From positions 1-57,572 of the forward strand of contig JAFGRD010000041.1 in assembly GCA_016935315.1 (NCBI GenBank): a stretch of 57,572 nucleotides of DNA, read 5' to 3'. This DNA is from Pirellulales bacterium. GTDB lineage: Bacteria; Planctomycetota; Planctomycetia; Pirellulales; Thermoguttaceae. Of the stretch, positions 1 through 7,538 are shown piece after piece; the stretch's first letter is position 1, and each line of letters begins with the position of its first letter. The notes under the pieces were generated by a model. It had not been told where the DNA came from, made no database searches, and was given only the letters and a program-made list of their open reading frames with translations. A program made the translations under genes and the position numbers.

Positions 1-155
1 TAGTGCTCTGTCACGACTAAGAAATGGGGTTGAGTACCGAGGATAGTAACCCGAAGCGTGAGCGAGAGATGCGGCGGATTCCGCGTTCTTCCTCGCTTAC
101 GCTTCGGGTTACGATGCCCGAAGCCACCCCAATTCCAAGGTTTGACAGAGCACTA
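1..155. repeat. Family A element: 155-bp inverted-repeat (MITE-like) element
   Basis: The ends are a perfect 13-bp inverted repeat, TAGTGCTCTGTCA at 1-13 and TGACAGAGCACTA at 143-155. The interior holds a second inverted pair, TAACCCGAAGCGTGAGCGAG on the left and its near complement on the right, so the whole segment can fold into one long imperfect hairpin. If the outer TA is a target duplication, the true end is GTGCTCTGTCA, as in IS630/mariner-type elements; that assignment is inference. No transposase is nearby and no second copy was seen in the window. The element starts at the first base shown, so the left flank cannot be checked. Confidence 0.8.
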
Positions 156-290
156 GGGCAATTCTCTGCCGGAGTTCTCAAATCATTGACAACCTCGGCA
201 ATAGCAATTAAGATAATCCTCGCTTCGTGGAGACGGGGCCCTTCTGCCCCCCGGACGGCCGCATCGACCACCCTTCTGGAGAATCTCGCC

Positions 291-863
291 GTGCGAAAGC
301 GGAATCCGTTCGGCACGCGTCCTCTGGCCAGCTCTGACAACGTCGCTTCCGCACCCAACGGCGACCCCCAGGGCGCATTCGACAACAGCAACGCCGGCGA
401 GTTGATCGTTCGGCTGGACGACTGGCAGGTTCCCCTGGACCAGGAGTTGGCGGCCGACGCGATTGTGGCCGTCCCGCAGTGGCTTGCCGAGGATGACGCT
501 CAGCCCGGCACGTCGACCAACCGCGGCGAAAACGGCTTCTACGCCGGACGGTATATTCAGCGGAGCCCAAACGCCAACGACTGGGCGGAAGTGAGGATCT
601 ATGTCCACGATCCCAACGGAGACCTGGCCGGGCAGAACGTCCAACTGCTCTTCCCGGACGACGACAAAACAATCAAGATTTGGGACTCTCGTGAGACTCC
701 CACACAGATCTTCACGGGCCACACGTTCTCCGCAGACGAAGGTCCCTACACGGTCTATGTGGAAGGCTACCAGGATGGTGACACGGAGATCACGGTATCA
801 CTTGTAGGCGGCAATGAGCAACGCCCACTTTCCGATGTTCTGTACGTACTCGTGGGCCCTTGA
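291..863 (+). CDS. Hypothetical protein, possibly 5'-truncated by the family A element
   Basis: I do not recognise this protein. The frame is open from within the family A element (ATG at 24), but that part encodes only hairpin sequence, so I start at GTG 291, which has GGAG about nine bases upstream (190 residues). The C-terminal half is acidic and looks like a small beta-sandwich (stretches VRIYVHDPNGDLAGQNVQLL and YTVYVEGYQDGDTEITVSLV), the sort of segment found inside larger planctomycete extracellular proteins. There is no signal peptide from this start, so the original 5' end may have been lost when the element landed. Either a short real gene or a remnant is possible. Confidence 0.45.
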   Translation: MRKRNPFGTRPLASSDNVASAPNGDPQGAFDNSNAGELIVRLDDWQVPLDQELAADAIVAVPQWLAEDDAQPGTSTNRGENGFYAGRYIQRSPNANDWAEVRIYVHDPNGDLAGQNVQLLFPDDDKTIKIWDSRETPTQIFTGHTFSADEGPYTVYVEGYQDGDTEITVSLVGGNEQRPLSDVLYVLVGP

Positions 864-954
864 TGCGCCAACGGTGCGGCACTTGCACGAGCGGTTGGAT
901 GTAGTACGCGGTTTCAGCGTTCCACAACTCGGGCGAGAATGGGAGATACAACCG

Positions 955-1923
955 ATGAGGAATTCTCAAATTCGACGCGCACGCTACGCGGCTTTCAGCG
1001 CGATTACACTGCTCGCCGCCACGTTGTATTCCGCGCAACTCCAGGCAGGATACCTCCGCGCATGGGGATGGAACGCTGACGGCCAAACGGATCTGCCACC
1101 TGGCGCCGATTTTATCGCCGTCGACGGCGGGGCGACCTACAGTGTCGCGTTGAAGCAGAATGGGTCCCTGGCAGCCTGGGGAAACAACTCCTACCACGAG
1201 ACTGAGATCCCGGGCGGCAACGACTTCGTGGCAGTTGCGGCCGGTTGGCTTCACGGCCTGGCGCTGAAGCGGGATCGGTCGGTCGTCGCGTGGGGGCGCA
1301 ACTACAGCGGCGAAGGGGACGTGCCTCCGGGCAGCGACTACGCGGCCATCGCCGCGGGAATCGGCTTCAGCCTGGGACTGAAACAGAACGGCTCCTTGAT
1401 CGGATGGGGAGCGAATGACCTTGGGCAGATCGATGTCCCGGTTGGCGACGACTTTGTCGCGCTAAGGGCAGGCGGGCACAACGGTCTGGCGATCAGGCGC
1501 GATGGCTCCGTTGCCGTATGGGGAAGCAACGGTAGCGGACAGTGGGATGTGCCTGAGGGCGTGAAATTCCTGGACGTTGCCGCGGGCATTGGTTTCGGCG
1601 TGGGGTTGCGCGACGACGGCTCGCTGGTCGAGTGGGGGCGGGATTGGTGGGGGCTGAGCGAGGTGCCGCCGGGCAACGACTTTGTGGACGTGGACGCCGG
1701 CGCGGACTTTGCCATGGCCCGGCGGGCCGACGGGTCGCTGGTCGCCTGGGGATACAACGGCGACGGCCAGACCGACGTTCCGCCCGGTAACAACTTTGTG
1801 GCCATGGCCGGCGGAGGCAGCCACGCCCTGGCTTTGTACATTCCCGAGCCCTCGACGCTAGCCAGCCTCTGCACGGCCGCCGTCGCCCTGATCCTCCTGC
1901 ACCGGCGCCGAAGGCGAAAGTGA
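955..1923 (+). CDS. Secreted RCC1-like repeat protein with PEP-CTERM sorting tail
   Basis: A 322-residue exported protein. The N-terminus has a basic start and a hydrophobic stretch ending near QLQA, typical of a signal peptide. The body consists of about seven repeats of some 37 residues with the pattern GSLxAWGxNxxGQxDVPPGxDFxAVAAG, which matches RCC1-type beta-propeller blades. The C-terminus reads IPEPSTLASL, a hydrophobic stretch, then RRRRRK, the PEP-CTERM signal recognised by exosortases in extracellular-polymer-producing bacteria. ATG 955 is chosen because the signal peptide follows directly; an upstream in-frame start at 814 would bury it. No exosortase is in the window. The ligand is unknown; RCC1-like propellers usually bind proteins. 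Confidence 0.85.
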   Translation: MRNSQIRRARYAAFSAITLLAATLYSAQLQAGYLRAWGWNADGQTDLPPGADFIAVDGGATYSVALKQNGSLAAWGNNSYHETEIPGGNDFVAVAAGWLHGLALKRDRSVVAWGRNYSGEGDVPPGSDYAAIAAGIGFSLGLKQNGSLIGWGANDLGQIDVPVGDDFVALRAGGHNGLAIRRDGSVAVWGSNGSGQWDVPEGVKFLDVAAGIGFGVGLRDDGSLVEWGRDWWGLSEVPPGNDFVDVDAGADFAMARRADGSLVAWGYNGDGQTDVPPGNNFVAMAGGGSHALALYIPEPSTLASLCTAAVALILLHRRRRRK

Positions 1924-2062
1924 GACGCAGAATGCCATCCTTACGCATTCGACGCGAGCGTTTTGCCGCGCTCAGCACGCGATGACACTACCATCATCCA
2001 CGGCACTGCGCCGGGTGTTTCGACCATCGGCGGCCACGGCATGCAGCAGGCGATCCGAGAGG

Positions 2063-4531
2063 CTATCCGGACGGCTTGGCCAACAGCGGCGCGGCAGTCG
2101 GATCGAACACGCGATACGCAACCAGTTTCAAGCGGTCGCTGAGGAGGAACCAGGCCAAGGCATAGCCCCAGACGAATGCCGCCCAGCCCCAGCCGAGGGG
2201 CGTCATGAACAGCCCATAAACGGCGATCAACGTGGCTGCGATTTGCGTGCCGAGCACGGCCACCCACAAGATCGGCGCGGGGCGTATGGACCAGAAGGGG
2301 CCGCGCGTGCGCGTCAGGAAGATCGTCAGGTGTCCGGCCACGGACAGCATCAGGTACATCAGCGTTTGGATCTGCGGGCGGTCGAGTTCATAGACCCGCT
2401 CGGCGACGTAAAACAGGCCGAAGGCGGCCACGGGCCCGATGACGCCCAGCACCGTGGCGACGCCCAGCACCATGCGCATGTTCCACGCCTCGGGCTTGTC
2501 CTTGTAATGAACGTTGTCGTAGGCAATCGACAGGATCGCCCCGTCGTTGAGCAGGGCCAGCATCACGATCATCACCGCCGTCAAGGGATAGAAGTTGAAA
2601 ATCAGGATCGCCAGCGTCATGAACAGCAGCACGCGCAGCGTCTCGGCGATGCGATAGATCGCGTAGCTGTTCATCCGCTGGAAGATCTTGCGGCTCTCCT
2701 CGATGGCGTCGATAATCACGGACAGGCCGGGCGTCATCAGCACGATGGACGCCGCCGCCCTCGCCGCGTCCGTCGCGCCCGAAACGGCGATGCCGCAGTC
2801 GGCTTTCTTCAGCGCGGGGGCGTCGTTCACGCCGTCGCCCGTCATCCCGACGATGTGGCCGCGGTTCTGCAAGACATCGACGATGTGGAACTTGTGTTCG
2901 GGGAACACCTGGGCGAAGCCGTCCGCTTTCTCGATGGACTCCGCCAACTGCGACGTCTCGTGGTGCTTCGTATCGCCGAAGCCGCCGGCGTCCAGGATGT
3001 TCGTGCCCAGACCCAGTTTCCCGGCGGTTTCCCGAGCGATGGCCAGTTGATCGCCCGTAACCATTTTCACGTTCACGCCCATCCGGCGCGCGGTTGCGAT
3101 GGTCGCCTGGGAGTCTTCTCTGGGCGGATCGAACAGCGGCAACACGCCCAGAAACCGCCATTGGCCTTGCGCGTCGGTCCGGGCCACGCCCAAGGAGCGG
3201 AAACCGCGCTTCGCGAATCCGTCGACGGCCTCATCCACCTCGGACCTTACTTGCCCGGCGTTGGCCGACAACTCGAGAATCATCTGCGGCGCGCCCTTGG
3301 CGACCTGGAAGGTGCTTCCGTCGGCCGCCTTGATCGTAGCCTCGGTGCGTTTGTGCACCGGGTCGAACGGCTGGAAGTGGACCACCTGATAGCCCTTCAG
3401 GGCCTGGTCGTTCTTCAGGCCGCCGATCACGGCCAGGTCAATGGTGTCCTGATTCTCCGCGCGGGACGCCAGCGCGGCGCTGAGAACCACTTGCTCGGCG
3501 TTGACGCCGCTGACGCTGAACGGATCCCCGAGCGTCAACCTGTTCTGGGTCAGGGTGCCGGTCTTGTCCGAGCAGAGGACATCCGTGCCGGCCAATTCCT
3601 CGATCGCCGCCAACCGGCTGACGATCGCCTCCTTTCTGGCCAGCAGGCGCGCGCCGACCGCCATGGTCACGGACAGCACCGTAGGCATCGCCACGGGGAT
3701 GGCGGCCACGGTCAACACCAAGGCGAACTGGAGCGTCGTGAGCATGGGGTCGCCGCGGAACAGCGCGACGCCCAGAATCAGCACTACCAGGGTCACTGCG
3801 AGAATGATCAGGTAATTGCCGATTCTCAGTACCGCGCGTTGGAAATGGCTGACGGTGTGCGCTTCCTGAACCAGTTGCGCCGTCTTGCCGAAGTAGGTGT
3901 TCTGGCCCGTGGCATAGACCATCGCGCCGATTTCGCCCAGCCGGATGATCGAGCCGGAGAACACCGGCTGGCCGGGTCTTCGCGTGGCGGGCAGCGACTC
4001 TCCCGTCAGCGCGGACTGATCCACTTCTACCAGATCACCCTCCAGCAAGCGCGCATCGGCGGGGACGATGTCGCCCAGACGCAGGCGGATAACGTCGCCC
4101 GGCACCAGTTCACGCGCCTCCGCGGCGATCCACTTTCCATCACGTTTCACCCGGGCCTTGACCGCCAGCTTGGCCTTCAGCGCGGCGATGGCGTTGCCCG
4201 CCTGGTGTTCTTCCCAGAATCCGACCACGGCGTTGGCCAGAAGCAGCAGGAGGATGATGGCGAAGTCCGGCCAATGGCGGGCTGCCGCCGAGAGGACCAC
4301 GGCCGCTTCGATCATCCAGGGGATGGGGCCCCAGAAATAGGTGAGGAATTTCAGGAACGGATTGGTCTTCTCTTCGGCAATCTCGTTTGGCCCATATTGG
4401 GTCAGCCGCTGCTGCGCCTCGGCTTGACTGAGACCGTCCGGCGACGACCCCAATTGTCTCTCCACTTCCGGCATCGGAAGCGATTTCAGATCGTCCTTCG
4501 CATCAGGCTTCGATTGGTTCATCGTTCCCAT
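2063..4531 (-). CDS. Plasma-membrane proton-efflux P-type ATPase (P3A type)
   Basis: An 822-residue P-type ATPase of the H+-exporting P3A group, which uses ATP to drive cation export across the inner membrane. Visible in order: N-terminal cytoplasmic segment with the LTQYGPNEI motif of the cation-ATPase N domain, two membrane helices, actuator loop with SALTGES, two further helices containing AAIPVAMPTVLSVTMAVG, phosphorylation motif CSDKTGTLTQ with Asp about residue 322, hinge motif MTGDGVNDAPALKKAD, and a C-terminal block of about six helices. There is no extended C-terminal autoinhibitory tail as in fungal and plant enzymes. Two starts (4531 and 4522) lie nine bases apart; 4531 is only 2 bp after the stop of the STAS-like gene, so the two are probably co-transcribed. 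Close alternative: a P2-type calcium pump, but the intramembrane motifs favour P3A. Confidence 0.9.
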   Translation of the reverse strand: MGTMNQSKPDAKDDLKSLPMPEVERQLGSSPDGLSQAEAQQRLTQYGPNEIAEEKTNPFLKFLTYFWGPIPWMIEAAVVLSAAARHWPDFAIILLLLLANAVVGFWEEHQAGNAIAALKAKLAVKARVKRDGKWIAAEARELVPGDVIRLRLGDIVPADARLLEGDLVEVDQSALTGESLPATRRPGQPVFSGSIIRLGEIGAMVYATGQNTYFGKTAQLVQEAHTVSHFQRAVLRIGNYLIILAVTLVVLILGVALFRGDPMLTTLQFALVLTVAAIPVAMPTVLSVTMAVGARLLARKEAIVSRLAAIEELAGTDVLCSDKTGTLTQNRLTLGDPFSVSGVNAEQVVLSAALASRAENQDTIDLAVIGGLKNDQALKGYQVVHFQPFDPVHKRTEATIKAADGSTFQVAKGAPQMILELSANAGQVRSEVDEAVDGFAKRGFRSLGVARTDAQGQWRFLGVLPLFDPPREDSQATIATARRMGVNVKMVTGDQLAIARETAGKLGLGTNILDAGGFGDTKHHETSQLAESIEKADGFAQVFPEHKFHIVDVLQNRGHIVGMTGDGVNDAPALKKADCGIAVSGATDAARAAASIVLMTPGLSVIIDAIEESRKIFQRMNSYAIYRIAETLRVLLFMTLAILIFNFYPLTAVMIVMLALLNDGAILSIAYDNVHYKDKPEAWNMRMVLGVATVLGVIGPVAAFGLFYVAERVYELDRPQIQTLMYLMLSVAGHLTIFLTRTRGPFWSIRPAPILWVAVLGTQIAATLIAVYGLFMTPLGWGWAAFVWGYALAWFLLSDRLKLVAYRVFDPTAAPLLAKPSG

Positions 4532-4533
4532 CT

Positions 4534-4917
4534 CTATTGCTCGGCTGGAATTGCCGCCTTCCCGAGCCATTGCAGCGCGTCTTCATAGGCGGATTCCGCG
4601 AAATGTTTGACCTCCGCATGCACCAGATGGCCGACGATCTTGGGCAGTTCCGTGAGAAGACGACTGTCGCTCACCACGGCCAATCTGCGGATATTGTGGT
4701 GATGGCTCTCGATAAACCGCAAATGCGCGAGAACAGCTTCGAGATTCACCCAGCCTGGAAGGGCTTTGGCGTGGATCATCACCCCGGGCAGTTCTCCATG
4801 TTCCGCGATGTACGGATCGATCTCGCGGGCCAAGCCCTCGAAATCAGCCGCTTCGAGCTGAGCATCGGGCTCGAGAACGAGAATGCCTTCCGGCGAAAGC
4901 AGTTTGTGCGTGAACAT
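4534..4917 (-). CDS. SpoIIAA/STAS-like protein (DUF3478-type)
   Basis: A 127-residue soluble protein resembling the SpoIIAA-like/STAS family: an early beta strand (GILVLEPDAQLEAADFEGLA), a helix with DPYIAEHGELPGVMIHAK, then RRLAVVSDSRLLTELPKIVG. These proteins often bind lipids or act as regulatory partners. ATG 4917 is preferred over the upstream in-frame ATG at 5016 because GGAAGA lies just ahead of it and the family begins at this point. Its stop is 2 bp from the first ATPase start codon, so it probably sits in the same transcript and may modulate or accompany the pump. That link is inference from position. Confidence 0.8.
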   Translation of the reverse strand: MFTHKLLSPEGILVLEPDAQLEAADFEGLAREIDPYIAEHGELPGVMIHAKALPGWVNLEAVLAHLRFIESHHHNIRRLAVVSDSRLLTELPKIVGHLVHAEVKHFAESAYEDALQWLGKAAIPAEQ

Positions 4918-5025
4918 GGGTCTTCCTTTTTCTGGATAGAGGAATGTCGGATTCACAACTTCTCGATTGCGTCCATCCGTTGATTTCAGTTCTCTCTGCC
5001 ATGGGGAGTCTCCCATCTCGCGTTG

Positions 5026-5062
5026 CGGATTTCCGGCATGTCTTGCCCGTGCCGGGGATCCG
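5026..5062 (-). terminator. Hairpin downstream of pgm
   Basis: Inverted repeat CGGAT-TT-CCGGCA (5026-5038) and TGCCGG-GG-ATCCG (5050-5062) with an 11-base loop, starting 5 bp beyond the pgm stop. The stem is 11 bp with one 2-base internal mismatch. There is no T-run on the minus strand, so it may act as a Rho-dependent or processing hairpin rather than a standard intrinsic terminator. Confidence 0.45.
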
Positions 5063-5067
5063 ACCTG

Positions 5068-6717
5068 CTACTTCGTCGCCGCCAAGGCCTCGCTGACGAT
5101 GGCCTGGGCTTCCTCGACGATGCGCCGCAGATGGTCTGCTCCCCGGAAGCTCTCCGCATAGATTTTGTAGATGCTCTCGGTCCCTGACGGGCGGGCGGCG
5201 AACCATCCGCTTTCCGCCATTACCTTCAACCCGCCGATGGGCGCGCCGTTGCCCGGCGCGTTACTGAGTATCGTCTGAATGCGTTCGCCGGCCAGATCCG
5301 TGGACCGGACCTGCTGCGGTGAGAGTCGCTTCAGCAACTCCTTTTCTTCCGGGGTGGCCGGTGCCTCGACGCGGTCGTAGAGCGGCTCGCCGAACTCACA
5401 CGCAAGTTCTCGGTAGATCTCGCCGGGATCGCGGCCCATCCGGGCGGTGATCTCCGCCGCGAGCAACGCCGGGATGAACCCGTCTTTGTCCGTCGTCCAG
5501 ACGCAGCCGTCGAACCGGACGAAAGACGCGCCCGCGCTCTCCTCTCCGACAAACCCAAGCGAGCCGTCGAGCAAGCCGTCGACGAACCACTTGAAGCCGA
5601 CCGGCACCTCGCAGAGCTTTCGGCCCAGCTTCGCGGCAACCCGATCGATCATCTGCGTGCTCACCAACGTCTTGCCGATCGCCGCCTCCTGGCGCCATTC
5701 CGGCCGGTGCTGGAAGAGGTAGAATATGGCGACCGAAAGGTAGTGATTGGGCGGGAGCAGCCCGGCGCTGCGGGTAACGATCCCGTGTCGATCGTGGTCG
5801 GTATCGCATGCGAAGGCGACCTCGAATTGGTCCTTCAGACCGATCAACCTCTCCATCGCATAAGGCGAAGAAGGGTCCATGCGGATCTGGCCGTCCCAAT
5901 CGACCGTCATGAAACGGAAGGTCGGATCGACGGCCTCGTTGACGACCGTGAGGTCCAGCCCGCAGCGATCGGCAATCGGCCCCCAATAGTGGACGCCGGC
6001 GCCACCGAGCGGATCGACCCCCAAGCTGATGTTTGCGCCGCGAATGACATCCATATCGATCACATTGCCGAGGTCGCTCGTGTAGGCGTCGACGTAATCG
6101 TGTCGGTGGGTGGTGGAGGCCCGCAGCGCCTTCTCGAAAGGAATCCTCTTCACACCGCGGAGGCCACTTTCGAGGAATTCGTTGGCCTTCGCCTCGATCC
6201 AGTTGGTGACGGCCTGTTCCGCCGGTCCGCCGTGTGGGGGATTGTACTTGAAGCCGCCGTCCCGGGGCGGATTATGCGAAGGCGTGATCACGATGCCATC
6301 GGCAAGGCCTGTCTTCCGCCCGCGGTTGTACGTCAGAATCGCGTGGGAAATGGCAGGGGTCGGCGTGTACTCATCTCCCTCCGCGATCATGACTTCCACG
6401 CCGTTGGCCGCCAGCACCTCAAGCGCGCTGGCAAGAGCCGGCACCGAAAGTGCATGCGTATCCATGCCGAGGAATAAGGGGCCGTCGATCTTCTGGTGCG
6501 CCCGGTAGAGGCAAATGGCCTGACTCATGGCCAGGATGTGCCACTCGTTGAAGGCCTTTTCGATCGCGGAACCACGGTGTCCCGAGGTGCCAAATGCGAC
6601 CCGTTGCTCCGGCACCGAGGCGTCCGGCGTCTCGGTATAATAGGCCGTCAGGAGCCTGGGCACGTCAACCAGCATGGCTGGTTCGGCCGGCTTTCCCGCA
6701 CACTGGTTCACCCTCAT
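5068..6717 (-). CDS. pgm: Phosphoglucomutase (alpha-D-glucose phosphate-specific)
   Basis: A 549-residue enzyme that interconverts glucose 1-phosphate and glucose 6-phosphate, linking glycogen or trehalose metabolism with glycolysis. It aligns from end to end with E. coli Pgm as I remember it: FGTSGHRGSA near the N-terminus, phosphoserine loop ITPSHNPPRDGGFKYNPP around residue 145, metal-binding loop DTDHDRHGIV, substrate loop GEESAGASF, and phosphate-binding WFAARPSGTE near the C-terminus. The start ATG is preceded by GAGGGAGG. The family C repeat ends 14 bp upstream of the start codon, so the promoter probably lies in or behind that element. It is transcribed toward the STAS and ATPase genes, about 150 bp away. 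Confidence 0.96.
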   Translation of the reverse strand: MRVNQCAGKPAEPAMLVDVPRLLTAYYTETPDASVPEQRVAFGTSGHRGSAIEKAFNEWHILAMSQAICLYRAHQKIDGPLFLGMDTHALSVPALASALEVLAANGVEVMIAEGDEYTPTPAISHAILTYNRGRKTGLADGIVITPSHNPPRDGGFKYNPPHGGPAEQAVTNWIEAKANEFLESGLRGVKRIPFEKALRASTTHRHDYVDAYTSDLGNVIDMDVIRGANISLGVDPLGGAGVHYWGPIADRCGLDLTVVNEAVDPTFRFMTVDWDGQIRMDPSSPYAMERLIGLKDQFEVAFACDTDHDRHGIVTRSAGLLPPNHYLSVAIFYLFQHRPEWRQEAAIGKTLVSTQMIDRVAAKLGRKLCEVPVGFKWFVDGLLDGSLGFVGEESAGASFVRFDGCVWTTDKDGFIPALLAAEITARMGRDPGEIYRELACEFGEPLYDRVEAPATPEEKELLKRLSPQQVRSTDLAGERIQTILSNAPGNGAPIGGLKVMAESGWFAARPSGTESIYKIYAESFRGADHLRRIVEEAQAIVSEALAATK

Positions 6718-6731
6718 GGCACCTCCCTCAG

Positions 6732-6871
6732 GACTCGCAAAAGAATAGGTTGGGCATTCTCATGGGTCGAAACGCGGCGCAGACGCCTTTCCACCCACAA
6801 CGCTCGCCCTGTGTGAAACGTCGATTCCGGTGGCTTCTGTTCGGGAAAGAACCAGGAAACTCACAGGTATC
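6732..6871 (+). repeat. Family C dispersed repeat, copy 1
   Basis: A 140-bp stretch that matches the reverse complement of 33731-33870 without gaps. My hand alignment gives about 18 mismatches, or roughly 87% identity. Conserved blocks include TTGGGCATTCTCATGG, GCAGACGCCTTTCC and CGCTCGCCCTGTGTG. The edge reading GACTCGC faces pgm, just as copy 2 faces the ParA-like gene. The internal hairpin that is nearly perfect in copy 2 has decayed here. Confidence 0.85.
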
Positions 6872-6898
6872 CTCAGACCCGCCTTGGACACATCAACG

Positions 6899-6936
6899 TA
6901 GCAGTCGCCCTGGCGCATTGCGTGTGCAAGCGTCAA
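6899..6936 (-). repeat. Degenerate end fragment of the family B repeat
   Basis: The stretch GTCGCCCTGGCGCATTGCGT followed by GTGCAAGCGTCAA closely matches one end of the 99-bp family B element, in the orientation of the copy at 49391-49489. The central hairpin and the other end are missing. It lies 27 bp beyond family C copy 1, so this intergenic region has collected two repeat families. Confidence 0.6.
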
Positions 6937-7209
6937 TAAAACCTCAGTCCCGCACGATCGCTTCCGGCGGGATCGAAAACCCGGCACAGAGACGAACAAC
7001 CCATCGGCTGTTTCCATGCCCCTCAGAATCAGCCCTCCACCGCTTGTCGGAACTCCTGAATAGAGCATAGCTTATGCTCCTGCGCCGCCTATCCCCAAAT
7101 TTGTAGGCCCAAGTGCCGTTTTCTCAGAAAGTGCAGGGTAGTCCACAACGTGCCCAACCCCAGGCAAGGAGGCCGATGCAGGAGCGCCCTTCGTGCCGAC
7201 ACAAGGAGG

Positions 7210-7358
7210 AGCCGTCATTCGGCGGCACGTTGACAATCCGGAGTCAGCCGGTCGGTGGCTACGAGAACCCCGTGTTCTTCACTGCCACCGCCATGATCGG
7301 CACGATCGCCCTGGCCGGCATTGCCGACCGGAACGCCCACGAATTCTGCCGAGAAGCT
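7210..7358 (+). pseudogene. Remnant of an RND-type efflux permease
   Basis: A short open stretch encodes FFTATAMIGTIALAGIADRN, which resembles the signature FTATSMIGFIALAGIIVRNS of RND efflux permeases (a transmembrane segment of the AcrB/MdtB class). The similarity stops after NAHEFCREAA and the frame continues as unlike sequence. I read it as a decayed fragment about 45 codons long. No other part of an RND permease is visible nearby. The surrounding bases (6937-7209 and 7359-7538) contain nothing else I recognise apart from the htrA upstream region. Confidence 0.45.
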
Positions 7359-7538
7359 GCAAGATCCTCAGCCCAGCGGCAACTATACCCAGAGAAGGCG
7401 GCTTCGCACGCCACGTATGGTTCGGCCCGGGCTGCGGCCGTGACTTCGTCTTGTCTTCTTCTTATCACTTTATCACTTGCCCGGAACAGATAGGGCAAAA
7501 ACCGTATGGGAACATTCCATCAGAAAGGATAGGAAACC

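Noticed and set aside
1982-4588. Plus-strand open frame of 868 codons opposite the P-type ATPase
   Set aside because: It lies antisense to a gene with complete P-type ATPase motifs and its product is rich in Arg, His, Gln and Asp with no domain pattern. Such shadows are normal in GC-rich DNA.
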